Shown here in pieces: positions 15,251 to 23,346 of a stretch of DNA of 44,408 nt (positions are counted from its first letter, which is position 1; the number at the start of each line of letters is the position of its first letter). The stretch is taken from the NCBI GenBank assembly GCA_934085675.1, contig CAKOHH010000011.1, forward strand, positions 1 through 44,408, in the 5' to 3' direction. The position numbers and the translations under genes are program-made. The DNA is from an uncultured Bacilli bacterium. GTDB lineage: Bacteria; Bacillota_I; Bacilli_A; RF39; UBA660. The notes under the pieces were generated by a model, which did not search any database, was not told the origin of the DNA, and worked only from the letters and a program-made list of their open reading frames with translations.

Positions 15251-16180
15251 TTATGCATAAATATTTTTGAGTTCTGTATTTTGATAATAATGCGCTAATA
15301 TCTCTTGATAGGAATAACCATCTTTAGCCATCCCATTCGCACCATATTGACTCATGCCAACACCGTGACCATATCCTTTTGTAGTGATAGTGACAGTATC
15401 ATTTTCTAAACTAATTTCAAAATCAGTAGACCGCAGACCTAACTTACTTCTAAATTCTGTTCCTTTGAAAGTTTTATCATTAATTGTTATTTGTAAAACA
15501 CGATGCGTATCACTACGAGTAATGTCTCCTATTTTTAGAATTTCACAAGAAATATTTAAAGAGGTACAAAAATCATTTTTAGAAAAAGTGGTCGTGTAGG
15601 CAAAATTTTGTAAATTTTCGTTATCCCAAAGGGAAGTGACACTACTTAAATAAGGTAATTTTTCTTGAAAAACAAGTTCTGAATTTTCTGTATAGCCATT
15701 ACTCATGGAAAAATAAAAAGCATTTATAATATTATTTTGGTAAGTTAAAACTTGCCCTTTTGTTTCTTTGACAGCTTCTCTTATCTTTAAATAGTTAGGA
15801 AAAAAATTAGCTCCCCAGTTTTTAAGTAACATTTCATTATTTTTATAAGCCTGATCTTTAACACCAATAATTAAATCATAATCTAAATTTCTTGTTTTCT
15901 TTTTATACATAGCGTATGTTCTCGCGGCTACTGCTTGGGCTTTTAAGGCTTCCATATTAAAAACGGAGGGCATTTCTGCTGAAACTACCCCCACGATATA
16001 ATCCTCTAAATTTTCCTCGGTAATCGTATTTGTTTGTTCATCTAAAAGTCTAACAAATATTTGTGATTCCTTAACATCTTCTTTTTCTTCTGATACTGAT
16101 ACTTTTTTTATCTCTTTTGGCAAAAAAATAATAGTTAAAATAAGAATGAAAACAACTCCAAGTAAAATTTTATTTTTCAT
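15251..16180 (-). CDS. spoIID: Stage II sporulation protein D, peptidoglycan lytic transglycosylase
   Basis: 309-residue membrane-anchored enzyme (hydrophobic helix at about residues 5-22). Family motifs are present: EALKAQAVAARTYAMYKK (about 83-100), NGYTE, and GYGHGVGMSQYGANGMAKDG near residue 275. SpoIID cleaves glycan strands denuded by SpoIIP during engulfment. The ribosome binding site is AGGGGG. Order ywzB-spoIID-spoIIQ with murA nearby is the Bacillus arrangement. Confidence 0.95.
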   Translation of the reverse strand: MKNKILLGVVFILILTIIFLPKEIKKVSVSEEKEDVKESQIFVRLLDEQTNTITEENLEDYIVGVVSAEMPSVFNMEALKAQAVAARTYAMYKKKTRNLDYDLIIGVKDQAYKNNEMLLKNWGANFFPNYLKIREAVKETKGQVLTYQNNIINAFYFSMSNGYTENSELVFQEKLPYLSSVTSLWDNENLQNFAYTTTFSKNDFCTSLNISCEILKIGDITRSDTHRVLQITINDKTFKGTEFRSKLGLRSTDFEISLENDTVTITTKGYGHGVGMSQYGANGMAKDGYSYQEILAHYYQNTELKNIYA

Positions 16181-16188
16181 AGGTCCCC

Positions 16189-16368
16189 CTAAAAAAATTC
16201 ACATACAAAATTGGTTAAAAGATACCCTAAGACCATACTTATAATGATAGCTAAAATACGAGCTTCAAAATAACGGTCTTTTTTTAAGAATTTATTAAAA
16301 TTAACACCTGACAAAGCAAAGGCACTTAGCATCGTAAAAAACACATAAAGATATACCTTATAGATCAT
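16189..16368 (-). CDS. ywzB: DUF1146 (YwzB-like) small membrane protein
   Basis: 59-residue protein with two membrane helices around a conserved NFNKFLKKDRYFEARIL loop, matching the DUF1146/YwzB family as I remember it. The start is ATG 16366-16368 with GGAG 6 nt upstream, giving an 11-nt overlap with rpiB; earlier in-frame ATGs lack a site. In Bacillus ywzB lies by murAA and spoIID, consistent with this position. Molecular function is not known. Confidence 0.82.
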   Translation of the reverse strand: MIYKVYLYVFFTMLSAFALSGVNFNKFLKKDRYFEARILAIIISMVLGYLLTNFVCEFF

Positions 16369-16810
16369 TATATTCTCCATTTTCATAATTTATGATTTTT
16401 TGAATTCTTTTTAAATGTCTTTCTTCGTTAGCAGAAGGTGTCATAATAAATTTATGAACTATTTTCATGGCTTCTTCAAATGACAAACCACCAAAAGCAA
16501 TAACATTAGCGCCATTGTGATTTCTTGCTTTATAAGCATCATCTTCATTTAATACTCTTGCACATCTTATTCCTTTTACTTTATTAGCAGCGATAGAAAT
16601 ACCTATACCATTACCACAAAGCAAAATTCCTAAATTTTCGGATGATTCCATAACATGTTTTGAAACATCAAAAGCAAAATCAGGATAATCATCACTTTCC
16701 GTGGTAGCAACTTTTGAATAAAATATTTCATAATTTTCTTTTTTTAGTTCTTCATAAATTTGATGGGCCATGGCATATCCACGATGATCAGCACCAATAA
16801 ATATTTTCAT
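16358..16810 (-). CDS. rpiB: Ribose-5-phosphate isomerase B
   Basis: 150-residue RpiB/LacAB-family isomerase interconverting ribose 5-phosphate and ribulose 5-phosphate. The N-terminus MKIFIGADHRGYAMA and the active-site loop GILLCGNGIGISIAANKVKGIRCA with its Cys are intact, as is NGANVIAFGG. I use the ATG at 16808-16810, 9 nt after GGAG; upstream in-frame ATGs add residues not found in the family. It overlaps ywzB. Confidence 0.93.
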   Translation of the reverse strand: MKIFIGADHRGYAMAHQIYEELKKENYEIFYSKVATTESDDYPDFAFDVSKHVMESSENLGILLCGNGIGISIAANKVKGIRCARVLNEDDAYKARNHNGANVIAFGGLSFEEAMKIVHKFIMTPSANEERHLKRIQKIINYENGEYNDL

Positions 16811-16852
16811 TATTTTCATCTCCATCATTATTATAAATGATTTCAAACGAAA

Positions 16853-16880
16853 AAAAAACTGCTTAGGCAGCTTTTTCATC
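16853..16880 (-). terminator. Terminator overlapping the rpmE stop
   Basis: An AAAAGCTGC ... GCAGTTTTTTTT hairpin on the minus strand, with the rpmE stop codon in its loop. Confidence 0.7.
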
Positions 16881-17078
16881 TTTGTTCAAATTATATTTAC
16901 GGTTGAACTTTTCAATATTTCCAGCTTTGCTTGCTTTTCCTTGTTTACCTGTATAAAAAGGATGACATTCTGAACAAACTTCAACTTCAATATTGTCTTT
17001 TGTAGACATTGTTTTAAAAGTTGCTCCACAAGCACATTTTACAGTTACTTCTTTCATTTCTGGATGAATATTTCTCAT
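16863..17078 (-). CDS. rpmE: 50S ribosomal protein L31, zinc-binding type
   Basis: 71-residue L31 beginning MRNIHPEMKEVTVKCACGATF, with CAC at residues 14-16 and CSEC near 36-39, the zinc-binding (C+) form. The start is ATG 17076-17078 after AAAGGAGTG. The leader is described separately. The C-terminus FNRKYNL is typical. Confidence 0.95.
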   Translation of the reverse strand: MRNIHPEMKEVTVKCACGATFKTMSTKDNIEVEVCSECHPFYTGKQGKASKAGNIEKFNRKYNLNKDEKAA

Positions 17079-17097
17079 GATATACACTCCTTTCGCC

Positions 17098-17160
17098 ATG
17101 TCAAATTCATGACATAGATATATGTCTAATGTATTATAACATATATTTTGAAACTTGCAA
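17098..17160 (-). promoter_or_regulatory. rpmE promoter and leader with two exclusive hairpins
   Basis: A minus-strand -35 TTGCAA (17155-17160) and -10 TATAAT (17133-17138) are 16 bp apart. The leader can form GACATA/TATGTC (17121-17126 with 17111-17116) or ATGTCA/TGACAT (17110-17115 with 17098-17103). The two hairpins share the middle segment, so only one can form at a time. Confidence 0.5.
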
Positions 17161-17178
17161 GAAGAGAAATACACATTT

Positions 17179-17850
17179 TTAGTCGAAAACGGCCTTTACA
17201 ATCTCATCTTTTATATAACGATGGCCTTTATAATTAGGATAAGGTGTGTTTATGTTAAAAAAATAAGCATTGTTATTAACAATATCCGTGATATCAACAA
17301 AATATATATTTTTTTCTGTACATAAATTTTTTAAAGATTCATTAATTTCTTTAACTTCATCTGTTTCCAGGTAATGAAAAGGATATAAACTTAACAAAAC
17401 AATCGTTTTATCATTATAAACTCGCAAGAGAGAAATTATTTTGTTCATATTTTTTAAATAGTTATTTATTTCTTTTGTTGTCATTTTAGGGTGATTTAAC
17501 TCATATGTTCCTATAGCTATGGTTATGAAAGAGGCCTCATGAAGAGCTTGCTGAATTTTCGTATCAGTACTTTCTAAAACATAATTATTTAGGAGTTTCA
17601 ATTTTAATGTTTCTGATGTTTCTTTTTTGTCTGCAAATTCTTTAATATATTCATCTATTTGTTTTGTTTCTTCAAAATAGTCTCTTAAATAATCATTAAA
17701 ACTATACCCTGTGACATCGTAATAAGTTTCACCAGTGGCTATCCCGTCGCCCAAAGCAACTATTTGAACACGTTCGTGATAGAAGCATTGATATATGCTA
17801 AAGGATAGAAAAACAGCCCCGATGATTGTTAAAATTATTATTTTTTTCAC
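17179..17850 (-). CDS. SGNH/GDSL-hydrolase-like protein lacking the catalytic serine
   Basis: 223-residue protein with an N-terminal signal/anchor helix (residues 1-22) and an SGNH fold. Block I reads VALGDGIATG, so the catalytic Ser is Gly36. Block III reads IGTYEL (113-118) where GxND is expected, and near the C-terminus only a His (His210, NYKGHRYI) remains of the DxxH pair. It therefore probably does not hydrolyse esters by the usual triad and may bind a glycan or lipid. It lies between murA and rpmE; a role at the envelope is inferred. Confidence 0.75.
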   Translation of the reverse strand: MKKIIILTIIGAVFLSFSIYQCFYHERVQIVALGDGIATGETYYDVTGYSFNDYLRDYFEETKQIDEYIKEFADKKETSETLKLKLLNNYVLESTDTKIQQALHEASFITIAIGTYELNHPKMTTKEINNYLKNMNKIISLLRVYNDKTIVLLSLYPFHYLETDEVKEINESLKNLCTEKNIYFVDITDIVNNNAYFFNINTPYPNYKGHRYIKDEIVKAVFD

Positions 17851-17890
17851 AAAAAATCACCTAGTAAATTTTATATTCTAGGTGATTAAT

Positions 17891-19144
17891 TTATTCTTCA
17901 ATCAAACTAATTTCTGCTCCAACAGAAGTAAGCTTATCAACGATATGTTCATAGCCTCTTAAAATATGTTCAATATTAGATATTTTCGTTTGTCCTTGGG
18001 CAATTAAAGCTGCTATAACTAAACTTGCTCCTGCTCTTAAGTCACTTGCGGTGACATCATTTCCATATAAATAGGTTTTTCCTTTTATATAGGCCGTTTG
18101 ATTATTCACCGTAATATCAGCGCCCATTTTATTTAAGTAAGGTACTTGCCCCATACGATTAGTATAGATAGTTTCCTCTAAAATACTTGTACCATTGCAT
18201 TGAGTCATTAAAACACTGATAGGTTGAGCAAGATCCGTTGGAAATCCTGGATAAGTCAAAGTCGTTATATTTAAAGGTTTTAAGTTAGAAGTTTGATTTA
18301 ATGTAATTGTATTTCCTTTTATTTCAAAATCAACACCTATTTCTTGTAATTTAGATAGTACCGATGTTAAATGTTCTGGAATAAGATTAGTAATTTTAAG
18401 ATTTTGACCTAAAAGAGCACCAATAATAATATAAGTTCCTGCTTCAATACGATCAGGGATGACCTCAATCATTGCTTTATGAAGATAAGTTACACCTTCA
18501 ATTGTTATTTTACTCGTTCCAGCCCCTTTTATCTTGGCTCCCATGTTATTTAAAAAGGAAGCAACATTAGCTATTTCTGGTTCTTTAGCAGCATTGTTGA
18601 TAACTGTTATACCTTTAGCTTTCACGGCAGCAAGCATGATATTAATCGTTGCACCTACGCTTGCAAAATCTAAATATATTTTAGCCCCTTTTAACTCTGG
18701 GGCGTCAATAATGTATTTCATTTTATCTTCCGTTATGGTAGCCCCCATGGCTTGAAAGCCCTTTAAATGATAATCAATTTTTCTTTGGCCAATCTGACAT
18801 CCTCCTGGAAAATAAATTTCCACATGTTTAAATCTTCCCAATAAAGCCCCCATAAAGTAATAACTAGCGCGTAGACGAGTCGTTAATTCTTCTTTAATTT
18901 CTTTATTTTGAACATGTGAAGAATTAATAGTCATTTTTTCGCCATGAGAATTTATCTCTGCTCCTAAAAGAGTCATAATTTCTATTAAATCATCCCGATC
19001 AGATATCTCAGGAATGTTTAGAATATTTGTTTCTTCGTCACATAAAATAGCAGCAGGGATTAAAGCAACAGCACTATTTTTAGCACCTGAAATAGGAATT
19101 TCGCCCGTTAATTTTTTACCACCTACAATTTTTAATTTTTGCAT
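17891..19144 (-). CDS. murA: UDP-N-acetylglucosamine 1-carboxyvinyltransferase
   Basis: 417-residue MurA, first committed step of peptidoglycan synthesis (enolpyruvyl transfer from PEP to UDP-GlcNAc). The catalytic Cys is Cys116 in FPGGCQIGQRKIDYHLKGF, which also implies fosfomycin sensitivity at this residue. The N-terminal SGAKNSAVALIPA motif is complete. The start MQKLKIVGG uses ATG 19142-19144 with AAGGAA upstream; a longer ORF to 19171 would add nine atypical residues. Probably the MurAA-type copy given its neighbours. Confidence 0.95.
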   Translation of the reverse strand: MQKLKIVGGKKLTGEIPISGAKNSAVALIPAAILCDEETNILNIPEISDRDDLIEIMTLLGAEINSHGEKMTINSSHVQNKEIKEELTTRLRASYYFMGALLGRFKHVEIYFPGGCQIGQRKIDYHLKGFQAMGATITEDKMKYIIDAPELKGAKIYLDFASVGATINIMLAAVKAKGITVINNAAKEPEIANVASFLNNMGAKIKGAGTSKITIEGVTYLHKAMIEVIPDRIEAGTYIIIGALLGQNLKITNLIPEHLTSVLSKLQEIGVDFEIKGNTITLNQTSNLKPLNITTLTYPGFPTDLAQPISVLMTQCNGTSILEETIYTNRMGQVPYLNKMGADITVNNQTAYIKGKTYLYGNDVTASDLRAGASLVIAALIAQGQTKISNIEHILRGYEHIVDKLTSVGAEISLIEE

Positions 19145-19210
19145 ATTATCACATTCCTTTGTTTTTACCAAAAATATGATATCAAATTTTAAAAGGTTTT
19201 TAAACCGTAT

Positions 19211-19750
19211 TTATGAACAAAGATGTAAAATAGCCAGAATAAATAAAAGAATTAAGCCAAAAACAGTGGCTTTTTTGCCCAGAAAGGAAGAAGCATATCT
19301 TCCTATCCACAAACCTATTAAGGTAAATGAGAAACTGACAGCCGCAAATATTGCCATAGCAAACGTTTGGTTCGTTGTAATCGCGTTTAATCCTAAACCA
19401 GTAGAAAAGGCATCAATAGAAACACCAAAAGAAAATAATAAAATGCCAAAAAAAGATAAATCAAACGATACTTTTTCTTCTTGTTTTAAAAATTCGTATA
19501 ATAAATTAAAGGCTAAAAAAAGTAAAATACAACCTAAAAAGATATGACTGTTAATACTAAAAAATGTAATTATTTTTTCACCTAAGAAATCACCAAACAA
19601 AGGCATTAGAAAATGCATTAAGCCTACTGTAAAAGCAATTTGAAAAATTTTTTTATAAGAAATATTATACGTTCCTAAACTTAAAGAAAGTGAAAATGTA
19701 TCCATGCTTAATGCGATAGCGATACTTAAAATATTTAAAAATTCTTTCAT
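19211..19750 (-). CDS. mntP: Putative manganese efflux pump, MntP family
   Basis: 179-residue membrane protein with six hydrophobic helices. Conserved acidic positions are seen in ALSMDTFSLSLSLG (about residues 13-26) and FGVSIDAFSTGLGL (about 107-120), the two repeats of the MntP/YtaF architecture. In Bacillus ywlD (mntP) lies close to spoIIR and prmC, which supports MntP over the sporulation paralogue YtaF. The ribosome binding site is AGGGGGAGA. Confidence 0.82.
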   Translation of the reverse strand: MKEFLNILSIAIALSMDTFSLSLSLGTYNISYKKIFQIAFTVGLMHFLMPLFGDFLGEKIITFFSINSHIFLGCILLFLAFNLLYEFLKQEEKVSFDLSFFGILLFSFGVSIDAFSTGLGLNAITTNQTFAMAIFAAVSFSFTLIGLWIGRYASSFLGKKATVFGLILLFILAILHLCS

Positions 19751-19788
19751 AGTTTCTCCCCCTAATTTTTATGAAAGAATTTATCATT

Positions 19789-20295
19789 TTATGAAAAATA
19801 TTTATTTAATACTTCTTGAACATAAAATTTATATTCTACTTGTTCCTTATCTTGATTTGTTTTATCAAGTAAACATAAAGGAGGAAACATTACACACCAC
19901 CAATTTTCACCAGCCCCACGGCCAAGAGTAATAACTAATGATTCGTACTCCCCACTCGGATAATGAACACCTTTATAGGTTTTATCAGGAAAATAATTTT
20001 GCCCAAAGGAAATGGTTGCATTAGGAGAATACTTATCTACTATCTTTGTAATTTCATTTAGATTGGTATTAATTAATTCTTTAGCTTCTGTACTATTTTT
20101 AGCTTCTTGCATTAAAGAGTCTAGTTTATTTTCTACTTCATCTTTAACTTTTATTTTTGTAGATTGATCTAGAAAAGAGTCTGAATTGGCAATAACGCGA
20201 AAACGGATAGCATAATCAGGTATAATAATTTCTTCTTTGTGGGTAACTCCGTAAATTATAAAAAAAAGAAATAAAATAGGAATAATTTTTTTCAT
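19789..20295 (-). CDS. spoIIR: Stage II sporulation protein R
   Basis: 168-residue secreted or anchored signalling protein (hydrophobic N-terminus, residues 1-18). Family signatures are AIRFRVIANSDSFLDQ (about 28-43), IKVKDEV, and GENWWCVMFPPLC (about 129-141). In spore formers SpoIIR is made in the forespore under SigF and triggers SpoIIGA to process pro-SigE in the mother cell. It is shorter than the Bacillus protein (about 220). It lies between prmC and mntP, close to the Bacillus order. Confidence 0.93.
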   Translation of the reverse strand: MKKIIPILFLFFIIYGVTHKEEIIIPDYAIRFRVIANSDSFLDQSTKIKVKDEVENKLDSLMQEAKNSTEAKELINTNLNEITKIVDKYSPNATISFGQNYFPDKTYKGVHYPSGEYESLVITLGRGAGENWWCVMFPPLCLLDKTNQDKEQVEYKFYVQEVLNKYFS

Positions 20296-20334
20296 TTCAT
20301 CACCTACTTTATTTCTGGTTTAAGATTTATTTTT

Positions 20335-21060
20335 TTATTCAATTTTTGTAAAAAAAGCAAAACGATCACGACTGGTTAAATCTTTTTCAATAACTAATTC
20401 GTAATCTTGTAAATAAATATCTTTTAGACTCTGTATTTTTTTCCCTTGAACTGCTCCAATTTCAAAAATAATATTTTTAGGTTTTTTATTAGTTCTAGAA
20501 ACCTTTTCAATAATTTTTTCATAAAATTCCATACCATCATCTTTAGCGTATAAAGCTAAACTTGGTTCATACTTAGTATTTGGACTAACATATTCATCTA
20601 TTGATACATAAGGGGGATTACTTATTAAAATGTCGTAATCTTCATATGAAACAACAAACATGGATTTATGAATAAAATTAATATCAGCATTATTAGCTAC
20701 AGCGTTTTCTTTAGCTAATTCTAAGGCTAACTTAGAAATATCTACCGTCGTTACTTGACAAGATAAATTTTTCTTTAAAGCAATTGCAATACAACCACTG
20801 CCAGTACCTAATTCTATTATTTTTATGTTGTGTTCCTTTTTAAATTTATCTATTATTTTTGATACAAGATATTCGGTTTCAAAGCGAGGGATTAAAGCTC
20901 GATTATCAACTTTTATTTCTGTGTTCAAAAATGGAACTGATCCAATTAAATACTGAACAGGATAATCCTCATTTAACTTTTCTAAAACATAATCCATACG
21001 ATTTGGATATTTTTCTTTTAGTAATTGCCAGTCTGTATCTGTAATATAATCTGGTTTCAT
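20335..21060 (-). CDS. prmC: Release factor glutamine methyltransferase PrmC, short N-terminus
   Basis: 241-residue SAM methyltransferase that modifies the Gln of the GGQ motif in release factors. The SAM motif ELGTGSGC is at residues 83-90 and the substrate-binding NPPY at 148-151. PVQYLIG (34-40) is the usual end of the N-terminal helical domain, which in E. coli PrmC comes near residue 70, so about 30 residues of that RF-binding region are missing. The ATG overlaps the stop of the ADP-ribosyltransferase-like gene (ATGA), so translation is coupled to it. Catalytic parts look intact. Confidence 0.93.
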   Translation of the reverse strand: MKPDYITDTDWQLLKEKYPNRMDYVLEKLNEDYPVQYLIGSVPFLNTEIKVDNRALIPRFETEYLVSKIIDKFKKEHNIKIIELGTGSGCIAIALKKNLSCQVTTVDISKLALELAKENAVANNADINFIHKSMFVVSYEDYDILISNPPYVSIDEYVSPNTKYEPSLALYAKDDGMEFYEKIIEKVSRTNKKPKNIIFEIGAVQGKKIQSLKDIYLQDYELVIEKDLTSRDRFAFFTKIE

Positions 21061-21812
21061 AAAGACCTTTTCTCCTCTTGTAAATAATCACGATTCCAAA
21101 CTTTTCGGGGAACTAAGACCATTTTTAAATGGGCAGTTTGTTTTTCAGAGTCAACTTGAACATCAATAATCTTAGAAAAACTTCCACAGTTTAAAAGATA
21201 TTCAGTTTCATAATCATAATACGAAGATGGCACAAAAATACCATCAGTGCTATCTTTTAAAATTAAGTATTCAATAAAAATATTATTGTTATTATATTCT
21301 GGAATGTTTTCTTTAAAGAAACATTTTTCTGGCAATAAAGAGGTACTTATAAACGCATTGTCATAAATATAAGTGCCTTTTAGTTCTGAAAGTTCTTCTA
21401 AAGAATGAATGCCAAAACGCCAAAAGCATTTTAAATCACAACCTCGATAAGTCACCATATTTGTTGGCAACGGTTCTACTTTACTAATTATTTTTTCTAA
21501 ATTCTTACCAGCTTCTTCGTATTCATGTTTTATTTCTTTGGTTTGCATACCAAGTTTATCATAGTCCCAGACACCTCTTTTTAAACTATTAATTTTCCCA
21601 TAAGAAAAGCCTGTATAATATTTAATTTCCATAAGTTCGTCATAAGTAAGGTGTTGAGTAACATTTTGAGAATATTTTAAAATATCATTTCTATTCGAAA
21701 AAGCAAGAGGCTTCTCTTTAATAGCCAAATCAAGAAATTTATCAATATTACTAATTTCATCACCAAGTTCAAGTAAAACCAAATAAGTAAGAGTATCTTT
21801 TGTTTTTCTCAT
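21057..21812 (-). CDS. ADP-ribosyltransferase-like protein (R-STS-ExE)
   Basis: 251-residue protein with the arrangement of Arg-type mono-ADP-ribosyltransferases and exotoxins: YTGFSYGKINSLKRG (66-80), then YRG with Arg123, the FISTS strand with STS at 156-158, and ETE at 202-204 in YETEYLLNCGS (the ExE motif). No signal peptide or membrane helix is visible, so it should act in the cytoplasm or be released by an unknown route. It sits between prfA and prmC with a good ribosome binding site (AGGAG) 32 nt after prfA, and overlaps prmC by ATGA. No immunity gene is evident. Substrate unknown. Confidence 0.8.
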   Translation of the reverse strand: MRKTKDTLTYLVLLELGDEISNIDKFLDLAIKEKPLAFSNRNDILKYSQNVTQHLTYDELMEIKYYTGFSYGKINSLKRGVWDYDKLGMQTKEIKHEYEEAGKNLEKIISKVEPLPTNMVTYRGCDLKCFWRFGIHSLEELSELKGTYIYDNAFISTSLLPEKCFFKENIPEYNNNNIFIEYLILKDSTDGIFVPSSYYDYETEYLLNCGSFSKIIDVQVDSEKQTAHLKMVLVPRKVWNRDYLQEEKRSL

Positions 21813-21844
21813 ATTTTCTCCTATTTAAAAAGGAAAGATAAATA

Positions 21845-22903
21845 CTATTCTTCCCCTTGTAATTTTCTTTTTAAATCTTCTGTAATTAAAGCATCAATAA
21901 TAGGCTCTAAATCACCATCCATAACTCTGTCTAAAGCCATGATGGAAAAACCGATACGATGATCTGTTACCCTATTTTGAGGATAGTTATAAGTTCTTAT
22001 TTTTTCAGAACGATCACCTGTACCAATTTTACTTTTTCTTTCCGTTCCTAAGGATGCTTCTTTTTCTTGCTGCATTTGGTCATACAACTTAATTTTTAAT
22101 AGTTGCATGGCTTTATCTTTATTGCGAAGTTGACTTCTTTCATTTTGACACGTTACAACTGTATTTGTTGGTAAATGGGTAATACGAACCGCTGAATTCG
22201 ACGTATTGACACTTTGTCCTCCCGCCCCACTTGAATGATAAACATCTATTTTTAAATCACTTTCTTTAATATCAATATCGATATCATCAAGTTCTGGCAT
22301 AACTAAAACCGTTGCCGTAGAGGTATGTACACGACCTTGTGTTTCCGTAACAGGTACTCTTTGAACACGATGAGCACCACTTTCATATTTTAATTTAGAA
22401 TATACATTTTCACCTTTAATAATACATTCTACTTGAGAAAATCCTCCCGAAGAGCCTTCAATTTGATGGTTAATTTCTATTTTCCAACCATTTTTTTCAG
22501 CATAATAAGTATACATTCTTAAAAGGTCACCAGCAAAAATATTAGCCTCATCACCACCAGCAGCCCCTCGTATTTCCATGATAACATTTTTGGTATCATT
22601 TTCATCTTTAGGAATTAATAAAATTTCTAATTCATTATTTAATTTAGTTATTTTTTGATTGTTTTCATCTATTTCTAATTCGGCCATTTCGCGAAAATCT
22701 GGATCATTTACTAATGATTTTGCTTCTTCAATATTTTTCTCGCATTCTAATAATTCATCGTATTTCAAAACAATTTCTTTTAAATCACTTTGCTCTTTTG
22801 AAAGCGTTTTTAATTTTTTAAAATCGCTCATAATATCTGGTTGCATTAATTGTTCGTTTACTTCTTTATAACGTGCTTTGATACTTTCTAATTTTTCTTT
22901 CAT
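21845..22903 (-). CDS. prfA: Peptide chain release factor 1
   Basis: 352-residue RF1, which reads UAA and UAG. The codon-recognition tripeptide PVT is at residues 184-186 and the catalytic GGQ at 228-230 in SSGAGGQSVNTS. GGDEAN (116-121) marks domain 2. The reading of UAG/UAA fits a code in which TGA is also a stop. It follows rpoE by 8 nt on the minus strand. Confidence 0.97.
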   Translation of the reverse strand: MKEKLESIKARYKEVNEQLMQPDIMSDFKKLKTLSKEQSDLKEIVLKYDELLECEKNIEEAKSLVNDPDFREMAELEIDENNQKITKLNNELEILLIPKDENDTKNVIMEIRGAAGGDEANIFAGDLLRMYTYYAEKNGWKIEINHQIEGSSGGFSQVECIIKGENVYSKLKYESGAHRVQRVPVTETQGRVHTSTATVLVMPELDDIDIDIKESDLKIDVYHSSGAGGQSVNTSNSAVRITHLPTNTVVTCQNERSQLRNKDKAMQLLKIKLYDQMQQEKEASLGTERKSKIGTGDRSEKIRTYNYPQNRVTDHRIGFSIMALDRVMDGDLEPIIDALITEDLKRKLQGEE

Positions 22904-22911
22904 AAAGACTC

Positions 22912-23343
22912 CTATTCTGACATATTGTCTTCGTCATCGATAACAACTAAATCTTTTAAGTCATTATCACTGTCATCCTCTACTTCGTCTTCGTCATAGT
23001 AATTATCATCTACATCTGTTTCTTCTTCTTCTTCATCAGGTTCTTCATTTTCTTCTTCAAAATCATCATCTTCTTCAACGACTAATTTTTCACTATGACG
23101 AGATTTTAAATCCCAAAAACCATTTTCTAGCATAATGAATTTTTTATCTGTTGTTAAAATTTCAAAAAAATCACCTATTAAATTTTCATAGTCAGCTTCA
23201 CTTAAGCCTTTTAAATCACAAACTTGACGAAATAAATCTGTAATTTTCATTTTTTTATTAGTTTCTTCTAAAATTTTGTACGCTAATTCATCATAGCCTA
23301 AATTTTCAATTTCTTCTTCTGTTAACTCATTTAATTTTTTCAT
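22912..23343 (-). CDS. rpoE: DNA-directed RNA polymerase delta subunit
   Basis: 143-residue delta factor. The N-terminal HARE-HTH domain (about residues 1-88, including LAYKILEETNKKMKITDLFRQV-like sequence) binds RNA polymerase, and the last 50 residues are almost all Asp/Glu, as in Bacillus delta, which displaces nucleic acid from the enzyme. It follows argS by 3 nt. The argS-rpoE neighbourhood is as in Bacillus. Confidence 0.93.
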   Translation of the reverse strand: MKKLNELTEEEIENLGYDELAYKILEETNKKMKITDLFRQVCDLKGLSEADYENLIGDFFEILTTDKKFIMLENGFWDLKSRHSEKLVVEEDDDFEEENEEPDEEEEETDVDDNYYDEDEVEDDSDNDLKDLVVIDDEDNMSE

Positions 23344-23346
23344 TAT

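Noticed and set aside
19014..19547. 177-codon plus-strand frame spanning the murA start and mntP
   Set aside because: It is antisense to two recognised genes and has no ribosome binding site.
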